This document shows, piece after piece, positions 58,876-64,000 of a stretch of DNA of 64,000 bases. A model generated the notes under the pieces. It was not told the DNA's origin. It did not search any database and saw nothing but the letters and a program-made list of their open reading frames with translations. Positions within the stretch are counted from its first letter, which is position 1; every line of letters begins with the position of its first letter. Source of the DNA: Nocardioides guangzhouensis (GTDB taxonomy: Bacteria > Actinomycetota > Actinomycetes > Propionibacteriales > Nocardioidaceae); contig NZ_SDKM01000006.1 of the NCBI RefSeq assembly GCF_004519545.1, forward strand, positions 104,889-168,888. The letters are read 5' to 3'. The translations under genes were made by a program, and so were the position numbers.

Positions 58876-59631
58876 GGGCCCGACCCCGATCTGGCGCAAA
58901 AGCGCGCTGCGGGCACCCACCAGCGAGGGGCCGTACCACGTCAGCAGCCGCCCGCTCACGAGCGCGGTCGGCACCGTGAACGCCTCGGGACCGTCGTCGG
59001 CGGTGAACACGTAGGGCTCGTCCGGCAGCAGGACCACGTCGGGCTGTCGGCCCTCGATCGCCGCCGGCGTCGTGTGCGGGTAGCGGTCGTCGTCGTCCGC
59101 GAAGACGTTGTCGAGCCCGAGCAGCCGCAGCAGGTCGCCGGTGAACGTGTCCCGGCCGACCACCATCCAGGGGTCGCGCCAGATCGCGACCGCGGCACTC
59201 CCCCGCCCGCCTGCCGGCTCCGACCACTCGGCCCGGGCGGCGGCCAGCCAGTCCGGCCGCAGTGCGAACGCCTCGGTGAACAGGCGGTCCAGGGAGCCGA
59301 GCGCCTGCTCGACCGTCTCGGTGACGGTCACCCACACCTGGGTGCCGCGCTCGCGCAGCCGGCGTACGTCGAGCTCGCGGTTCTCCTCCTGGTTGGCGAC
59401 CACGAGGTCGGGCTCGAGCGCGGCGATCGCGGCCAGGTCGGGGTTCTTGGTCCCCCGGACCCGGGTCACGTCGAGGTCCGCCGGGTGGGTGCACCAGTCG
59501 GTGGCCCCGACCAGGCGGTGCGGCACGGTCGCGGCCAGGGACTCGGTGATCGAGGGCACCAGCGACACCACGCGTGACGGGGGGCCGTCGAGGCGGACGG
59601 GATGGTCCAGGTCGTCGCGCAGGTCGGTCAC
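58873..59631 (-). CDS. Cobalamin-binding BtuF-like protein without signal peptide
   Basis: 252 residues from GTG 59631. Helical-backbone metal-receptor fold: SRVVSLVPSITESLAAT, LVGATDWCTHPAD, VRGTKNPDLAAIAALEPDLVVANQEENRE, and VLLPDEPYVFTADDGPEAF. These are typical of corrinoid/iron-binding domains of ABC importers, but the N terminus has no signal peptide or lipobox, and no ABC genes adjoin. It sits directly upstream of icmF, a B12 enzyme, so it may store or deliver the corrinoid in the cytoplasm. TAGCCT 7 nt before the start suggests a leaderless promoter. Confidence 0.82.
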   Translation of the reverse strand: MTDLRDDLDHPVRLDGPPSRVVSLVPSITESLAATVPHRLVGATDWCTHPADLDVTRVRGTKNPDLAAIAALEPDLVVANQEENRELDVRRLRERGTQVWVTVTETVEQALGSLDRLFTEAFALRPDWLAAARAEWSEPAGGRGSAAVAIWRDPWMVVGRDTFTGDLLRLLGLDNVFADDDDRYPHTTPAAIEGRQPDVVLLPDEPYVFTADDGPEAFTVPTALVSGRLLTWYGPSLVGARSALLRQIGVGP

Positions 59632-59700
59632 GTCCGCGAGGCTAACGGGCCGCGCCGACCACCGGCCGGGCCCGTGGGTCGGGCGCCGTACGCTTCGCGG
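59632..59700. promoter_or_regulatory. Divergent leaderless-type promoters
   Basis: The 69-bp gap holds two -10 elements facing apart: minus strand TAGCCT (59639-59644), 7 nt from GTG 59631, and plus strand TACGCT (59689-59694), 6 nt from GTG 59701. Confidence 0.55.
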
Positions 59701-60951
59701 GTGCTGCTCGCCGACCCCGGATCCGCGCTGCGCGACGCGGTCTCCGTGGTCGCGCTGGTCGGCCTCCTCGTCGTGGCGTTCCGGCACCCGCGGGGGCGCA
59801 CCGAGGCGCTGGCCGGGATCGTCGCGGCGGCTGCCGTGCTGCTGATCGGGGCGGTCGGCGTCGACGCCGCCGCCGACCAGGTCGAGCGGATGCTGCCGGT
59901 GGTGCTGTTCCTCGCCGCGGTGCTGGTGGTGGCCGAGGCGTGCGCGGCCGAGGGGGTGTTCGACGCCGTCGGCGACGCCGTCCGCCGGGCCGGGCGCGGC
60001 GACGCCCACCGGGTGCTGCTGGTGACGTTCCTGGCCGCGTCCGTGATCACCGCGGCGCTCAGCCTGGACGCCACGGTGGTGCTGCTGACGCCCGTGGTGG
60101 CGGCCGCGGTGGCCGGCTCGGCCGCGCAGCGGCCGGTGGTGCACTCCTGCGTGCGGCTGGCGAACTCGGCCTCGCTGCTGCTGCCGGTCTCCAACCTCAC
60201 CAACCTGCTGGCGCTGCCCGACGTGGCGCTCTCGTTCGGCGGATGGCTGCTGGTCATGGCACCGGTGTGGGTGGTGGTGATCGCCGTGGAGTACGCCGGC
60301 GTCCGCCTGTTCTTCGCCCGCGACCTGCGCGCAGCGGTGCCGGCGCCGGACCGCACCCTCGTCCACCTGCCCGCCTTCCCGGTCGTCGTGGTGGTGGCGA
60401 TGCTGGCCGGCTTCGCCGTCGGGTCGACGTACGGCGTGGAGCCGTTCTGGGTGGCCGGCGCGGCCGCGCTGGTGCTCGGAGCCAGGTCGGTACGGGCCGG
60501 GCACTTCACAGCGGCCCGCGCGCTGCACGCGACCCACCTGACCTTCGGGGTGTTCGTGCTCTGCCTCGGCGTGGTGGTGGCGGCGCTCGACGGGTCGTTC
60601 CTCCGCGACGTGGTCGGCGACGCCCTCCCCGGCGGCGACGGACTGGCCGCCCTGCTGGTCCTGGCGCTGGTGGCCACGGTGCTGGCGAACCTGGTCAACA
60701 ACCTGCCGGCGACGCTCCTGCTGGTGCCGCTGGTCGCTCCCCTCGGCACCACCGCCGTGCTGGCCACCCTGGTCGGCCTCAACGTGGGCTCGGGCCTGGC
60801 CTGGCCGGGCTCGCTGGCCAACCTGCTCTGGCGCCGGGCGCTGGTGCGCCGCGGCGTACCCGTCTCCTCGGCGACGTTCCACGCGCACGCAGCCCTGGTC
60901 ACGCCGGTCGCCCTGGTCGCCGGGGTGGTCACCCTGTGGGCGGTGTCCTGA
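59701..60951 (+). CDS. ArsB/NhaD- or SLC13-like membrane transporter
   Basis: 416 residues from GTG 59701, about ten to eleven membrane helices. The ion-transporter superfamily repeats are visible: FLAASVITAALSLDATVVLLTPVVAAAVA and SCVRLANSASLLLPVSNLTNLLAL in the first half, LANLVNNLPATLLLVPLVAPLG and GLNVGSGLAWPGSLANLLWRR in the second. Such proteins carry arsenite, sodium or dicarboxylates; none can be chosen here. Confidence 0.82.
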   Translation: MLLADPGSALRDAVSVVALVGLLVVAFRHPRGRTEALAGIVAAAAVLLIGAVGVDAAADQVERMLPVVLFLAAVLVVAEACAAEGVFDAVGDAVRRAGRGDAHRVLLVTFLAASVITAALSLDATVVLLTPVVAAAVAGSAAQRPVVHSCVRLANSASLLLPVSNLTNLLALPDVALSFGGWLLVMAPVWVVVIAVEYAGVRLFFARDLRAAVPAPDRTLVHLPAFPVVVVVAMLAGFAVGSTYGVEPFWVAGAAALVLGARSVRAGHFTAARALHATHLTFGVFVLCLGVVVAALDGSFLRDVVGDALPGGDGLAALLVLALVATVLANLVNNLPATLLLVPLVAPLGTTAVLATLVGLNVGSGLAWPGSLANLLWRRALVRRGVPVSSATFHAHAALVTPVALVAGVVTLWAVS

Positions 60952-60968
60952 AACCCGGGAGTAACACG

Positions 60969-60987
60969 CTGACAGTAGTAGTGTCAG
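60969..60987 (+). promoter_or_regulatory. Inverted repeat upstream of the MerR gene
   Basis: CTGACA (60969-60974) and TGTCAG (60982-60987) flank a 7-bp centre GTAGTAG. The size and TAGTAG-like core fit a MerR-type operator with a -10, so the regulator may control itself. Confidence 0.45.
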
Positions 60988-61002
60988 GGTCGGCCGGATC
61001 CC

Positions 61003-61090
61003 GTGATCGGACCCCGTGATCGGACCCCGTGATCGGACCCAGTGATCGGACCCCGTGATCGGACCCCGTGATCGGACCCCGTGATCGACC
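61003..61090 (+). repeat. 13-bp minisatellite upstream of the MerR gene
   Basis: Six full tandem copies of GTGATCGGACCCC (61003-61080; the third ends in A), then a partial seventh (61081-61087) that runs into the MerR leader. Copy number could change by slippage. Confidence 0.95.
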
Positions 61091-61107
61091 GCAGCGAAGG
61101 GACCTCC

Positions 61108-61830
61108 ATGACAGCGCAGCACGACCTCGACGACGAGATGCTCACCGTCGACGACCTCGCGCTCGTCACCGGGACGACGGTGCGCACCTGTCGCTACTAC
61201 GCGACGCTCGGCCTGCTCCCGCCGCCGGTGCGCCGCGGGCGGGTCGCCTACTACGACACCCGGCACCGCAGCCGCCTCGACCTCATCAAGGCGCTGCAGG
61301 ACCACGGGTTCACGCTCTCGGCGATCGAGCGGTACCTGGCCCGGGTCCCGGTCGACGCCTCACCGGAGACGCTGGCGATGCAGCGCGCGATCCTCACCTC
61401 CTGGTCCCCTGAGCCGACCGAGGAGCTGAGCCTGCGCCAGCTCGAGACGCGGGCCGGCCGGCCGCTCGGCGACGACGTGCTCGACCACCTGCTGGCGTCC
61501 GGGTCGCTGGAGCGTCGCGGTGACCGGTATGCCGTGCTGCCCGGTTTCGACGTGGCGCTGGAGATCCTGGAGCTGGACATCCCGGTCGAGGGCATCCTCG
61601 CGGCGACCGAGGCGATCCAGCGGCACACCGAGGCGCTGGCCGAGGAGCTCACCGAGATCTTCCGCCACCAGGTCCTCCGCCCCTACCGCGAGGCCCGCCA
61701 CTCCGACCTGGACGATGCCCGCTTCGAGTCCACGATGTCGCGGCTGCGCCAGCTCACCCTCGAGGCGATCGTGAGCGGCTTCCAGCGGGCCTCCAACCAG
61801 GTGATCAGCCGGTCCTTCCTGCGCGACTGA
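61108..61830 (+). CDS. MerR-family transcriptional regulator
   Basis: 240 residues from ATG 61108 (GAAGGGA 6 nt upstream); a GTG at 61081 inside the minisatellite would add nine residues. Winged HTH: MLTVDDLALVTGTTVRTCRYYATLGLLPPPVRRG then VAYYDTRHRSRLDLIKALQDHG. The effector domain has an AIERYL...SPETL linker and a helical C terminus without metal Cys. Its targets may include the divergent or nearby acyl-CoA genes (icmF operon), but no shared motif with the icmF palindrome is seen. Confidence 0.88.
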   Translation: MTAQHDLDDEMLTVDDLALVTGTTVRTCRYYATLGLLPPPVRRGRVAYYDTRHRSRLDLIKALQDHGFTLSAIERYLARVPVDASPETLAMQRAILTSWSPEPTEELSLRQLETRAGRPLGDDVLDHLLASGSLERRGDRYAVLPGFDVALEILELDIPVEGILAATEAIQRHTEALAEELTEIFRHQVLRPYREARHSDLDDARFESTMSRLRQLTLEAIVSGFQRASNQVISRSFLRD

Positions 61831-61886
61831 CCGGGCCCCGCACCACGGAGCACGTCGGCCACCCCAGTGCCGGACCCCAGTAGCGA

Positions 61887-61929
61887 CATGGCCCGTTCGG
61901 GCCGGGGGACGACACCCGACCGGGCCATG
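61887..61929 (+). terminator. Hairpin region after the MerR gene
   Basis: CATGGCCCG (61887-61895) pairs with CGGGCCATG (61921-61929); a competing smaller hairpin GCCCG-TT-CGGGC lies at 61891-61902. The rest of the gap to 62000 shows nothing else clear. Confidence 0.45.
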
Positions 61930-62000
61930 CTGTTGGGCGCCACTGGACGGTTACGGCCCCGGCCGACCCGAGGGACAATGACCGCCGGAAGGGTGCATTT

Positions 62001-62252
62001 GTGACTTTGTCGGCAATTCCGGACACGGACTGGCGCGACGTCGCGGACCGGCTGGCCGCTGAGTACGCCGACGTCCCGAGCGGCTCGGTCCTGCGGTGCG
62101 TGGCGCGGGCCGTGCACCGGGCCCGGCTCGACGGGCTCCCGCCCGAGCTGGTCGCCGGCGCCGGCGAGGCGATCGCCCGGCAGCTGCTCGAGCTGCGCCG
62201 GCGTTCGCAGGCCACCCGGGTGGTGCCGGCGCCCCGTCGCCCGGTGGCCTGA
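62001..62252 (+). CDS. Small three-helix-bundle-type protein
   Basis: 83 residues from GTG 62001, with AAGGGTG 6 nt upstream. DWRDVADRLAAEYADVPSGS and VLRCVARAVHRARLDG then LVAGAGEAIARQLLELRRRS fit a three-helix bundle of a widespread short actinobacterial family (three-helix bundle dimerisation domain). Function unknown. Confidence 0.55.
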   Translation: MTLSAIPDTDWRDVADRLAAEYADVPSGSVLRCVARAVHRARLDGLPPELVAGAGEAIARQLLELRRRSQATRVVPAPRRPVA

Positions 62253-62298
62253 GCGGCCGCTCCCCGCCCGCCGGCCCGACCGTCGGCCCGGAGTCGGC

Positions 62299-62487
62299 CT
62301 AGAACTGGCTGCGGCTCGCCCGCTCGCGCCGGCGCCGCTGCGCCCAGTGCCCGATCAGGGCGAGCACCAGTCCCCAGGCCATCAGCAGCACGCCGCCGAC
62401 GGCCCACGTGCGGTCGGTGAAGACGATTGCCAGCAGCGTCATGGCCACGCCGAGCCAGAACACGATCGGCAGGTAGATCCGCTGCAT
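62299..62487 (-). CDS. Small two-helix membrane protein
   Basis: 62 residues. Two hydrophobic segments (IYLPIVFWLGVAMTLLAIVF and AVGGVLLMAWGLVLALIGHW) and a basic tail RRRRERASR. No recognised family. It lies 9 bp downstream of the RsbW-like gene on the same strand. Confidence 0.6.
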   Translation of the reverse strand: MQRIYLPIVFWLGVAMTLLAIVFTDRTWAVGGVLLMAWGLVLALIGHWAQRRRRERASRSQF

Positions 62488-62496
62488 GGCCCGAGC

Positions 62497-63489
62497 CTAG
62501 TCGGCCGCCGTCTCGGGGACCGGGTGGCGCGCGACCCAGGCGTCCCACGCCTCCGGGGCGATGCCGTCCCGCAGCTGACCGGCGACCTGCTCGGTCATCC
62601 AGGCACGCAGCGCGGTCAGCTCGGGAGGCGAGGCCAGCGTGAGCAGCTGCCGCTCCTCGCAGAGGGCGTCGGCGAGCCGGACCGCCCCCTGGAGCTTCTC
62701 GACCTCCGCCGCGAACTCCCGTGGCATGGCCATGTCGACGTCGATCAGCTCGTGGCCCTCGGCGGCCGCCTGCTGGGCCACCTTGCGGCCGGTGTGCCGG
62801 GCCGCGGTGGGACCGCGGAGCAGCCCCTGCAACCGCTCGGACAGCTCGCGCGAGCGCGGGTCGTCCTGGTGGACGGATATCAGCTGCAGCTCACGGATCA
62901 GCTCGTCGAGGTGCTGGTCCTGGCGCAGGCTCAGGTCGACCGGGCAGCCGGCCAGCCGCACCAGCCCCCAGCCCTCGGGGAGCTCGGTCGGCGCCGCCTC
63001 GACCGGCGCGCGCACGTCACCCTCGAGCGTCGGCGGTCGCACGTCGTACGACGCGTCGCCGGGGCCGAGCTCGGCCCACACCCGCTTCCCGGCCTTGGTG
63101 AGCTCGATGCCCCAGTCGCTGGCCAGGATCGACACGATGGCGAGCCCGCGGCCGGTGGTCGGCTCCTCCTCCAGGACCGGGGCCACGTCCCCGCCCGGGA
63201 AGCCGGGCCGCGGGTGCACCGCGGCGGCCGGCACCGGGCCGTCGTCCTCGACGCTGACCCGGATCCCGGACCGCAGCCGGTGCATCACGATCTCCATGAA
63301 GGTCGTGCCGCTGTGGAGCACCGCGTTGCCGGCCAGCTCGCTGACGCAGAGCGTCGCGTCGTCGAGCAGCTCGGCGCGGCCCCAGGAGCGCAGCCCGTCG
63401 CTGACGAACCGCCGGGCACCGGACACGCACGCGGGGTCGGCCGCGAGGCGGACGCGCAGGTCGGCGCGGTCCGCGGGCGTGCTCTGCAT
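62497..63489 (-). CDS. RsbW-like HATPase protein with an extra C-terminal domain
   Basis: 330 residues from ATG 63489; GTG 63507 would add six. The N-terminal GHKL domain has N-box DDATLCVSELAGNAVLHSG, G1 VEDDGPVP and G2 TTGRGLAIVSILA, as in anti-sigma kinases of the RsbW type. The C-terminal 180 residues (DLSLRQDQHLDELIRELQLI; AVRLADALCEERQLLTLASPPEL) are an alpha-helical domain I do not recognise. Probably part of a stress or sigma-factor switch. Confidence 0.8.
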   Translation of the reverse strand: MQSTPADRADLRVRLAADPACVSGARRFVSDGLRSWGRAELLDDATLCVSELAGNAVLHSGTTFMEIVMHRLRSGIRVSVEDDGPVPAAAVHPRPGFPGGDVAPVLEEEPTTGRGLAIVSILASDWGIELTKAGKRVWAELGPGDASYDVRPPTLEGDVRAPVEAAPTELPEGWGLVRLAGCPVDLSLRQDQHLDELIRELQLISVHQDDPRSRELSERLQGLLRGPTAARHTGRKVAQQAAAEGHELIDVDMAMPREFAAEVEKLQGAVRLADALCEERQLLTLASPPELTALRAWMTEQVAGQLRDGIAPEAWDAWVARHPVPETAAD

Positions 63490-63570
63490 TCCGGCATTCT
63501 CACCCACCGCGGCGGGTCCGCAGGGGAATGCCCGAAAATTCCGGGGTTGTCCAGTCCTCGGACACGGTGC

Positions 63571-64000
63571 TCAACCCCCGGACACGTGGCCCGCACGCAC
63601 CAGGCCGGACTCGTAGGCGAACACCACCGCCTGGGCCCGGTCGCGGACCTCGGCTTTGCCGTAGATCCGTCCGACGTGGGTGCGGACGGTGGCCTCCCCG
63701 AGGTGCAGCCGGGCCGCGATCTCGTCGTTGGTCAGGCCGCGCGCCACGAGCTGCAGCACCTCGCGCTCCCGGTCCGTCATCGCGTCCAGCCGCCGCAGCA
63801 GGGCGGGCGCCGGCTCCTCGATCCGCAGGTGCTGCTCGATGAGGCGTCGGGTGACGCTCGGGGCCAGCAACGCGTCACCGGCCGCGACGGTCCGCACCGC
63901 GGCGTACAGCGACTGGCGGGGGGCGTCCTTGAGCAGGAACCCGCTGGCGCCGGCCCGGAGTGCGGCCAGGACGTACTCGTCGAGGTCGAACGTGGTCAGG
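63571..64000 (-). CDS. NarL/FixJ-family response regulator (C-terminal part)
   Basis: The gene runs off the right edge; 142 residues are visible. The end of the receiver domain (TTFDLDEYVLAALRAGASGF then LLKDA with its Lys) is followed by a linker and a LuxR-type HTH, LDAMTDREREVLQLVARGLTNDEIAARLHLGEATVRTHVGRIYGK-type (with the KAEVRDRAQAVVFAYESGLV end). It probably forms a two-component system with a kinase upstream. It precedes the RsbW-like gene on the same strand. Confidence 0.93.
   Translation of the reverse strand, partial: LTTFDLDEYVLAALRAGASGFLLKDAPRQSLYAAVRTVAAGDALLAPSVTRRLIEQHLRIEEPAPALLRRLDAMTDREREVLQLVARGLTNDEIAARLHLGEATVRTHVGRIYGKAEVRDRAQAVVFAYESGLVRAGHVSGG

Noticed and set aside
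58849..61090. A shared operator between icmF and the MerR gene
   Set aside because: The icmF palindrome (AATTAGTAGGAC) and the MerR inverted repeat (CTGACA/TGTCAG) do not match beyond a short GTAGTA-like core.

Overview
The window is GC-rich chromosomal DNA of an actinobacterium. Gene content and order (opcA-pgl; rbpA-secG-tpiA-pgk-gap-whiA-yvcK-rapZ-uvrC; the pgsA-DUF881-sbp-DUF881-gcvH-garA-ftsR-DUF151-MerR-gcvP cluster; mycothiol-type DinB enzymes; WhiB7) point to the Propionibacteriales, most likely Nocardioides or a close relative. The genus is an inference. I see no rRNA, tRNA, CRISPR array, insertion sequence or prophage. Most genes are standard housekeeping or metabolic genes packed into operons with 1-14 bp overlaps.

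Layout. 1-1455: end of opcA and pgl (oxidative pentose phosphate). 1588-5853: an accessory block (fold-type I PLP decarboxylase, LysA-like fold-type III decarboxylase, PPOX-like protein, DUF2236 protein) with a repeat-rich intergenic stretch at 4765-4965. 5893-14560 (minus): rbpA, secG, lower glycolysis tpiA-pgk-gap, then whiA-yvcK-rapZ-uvrC. 14667-22288: a TPR protein, two tandem Rieske lipoproteins, uvrA, a mycothiol-type enzyme with a metallo-hydrolase, a broken copy of that hydrolase's 3' end, and a VOC protein. 22422-35223: a large LuxR-type ATPase regulator, secreted PLD-like and LVIVD proteins, cytochrome b561, acetyltransferases, a second mycothiol-type enzyme, an array of four palindromes, a membrane acyltransferase and an ABC exporter. 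35259-43202: whiB7 with a complex leader, two CitE-like lyases, a small lipoprotein, a penicillin-binding lipoprotein, a flavin reductase and a serine hydrolase. 43195-54553 (minus): glycine cleavage gcvP behind a glycine riboswitch, the conserved ResR/FtsR/GarA/GcvH/DUF881/PgsA cluster, and two CNNM/CorC-type membrane proteins whose leader holds a hairpin and a 17-codon upstream ORF. 54754-64000: a zinc ribbon, a MaoC hydratase, fused isobutyryl-CoA mutase IcmF under a 24-bp perfect palindrome, a cytosolic BtuF-like cobalamin-binding protein, an anion-transporter-like protein, a MerR regulator preceded by a 13-bp minisatellite, small proteins, an RsbW-like ATPase and the 3' end of a NarL-type response regulator.

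Regulation. Many transcription units have a TAnnnT hexamer 6-7 nt before the start codon, the actinobacterial signature of leaderless mRNA; one pair of divergent genes shares a 16-bp palindrome made of two such hexamers. The features most worth checking are the 52-bp-period palindrome array (30282-30470), the uORF and SD-sequestering hairpin before the CNNM genes (54550-54657), the IcmF operator (58849-58875), the paired MerR-type sites (47051-47120) and the minisatellite next to the MerR gene (60969-61090). I found no clear novel multi-gene system.
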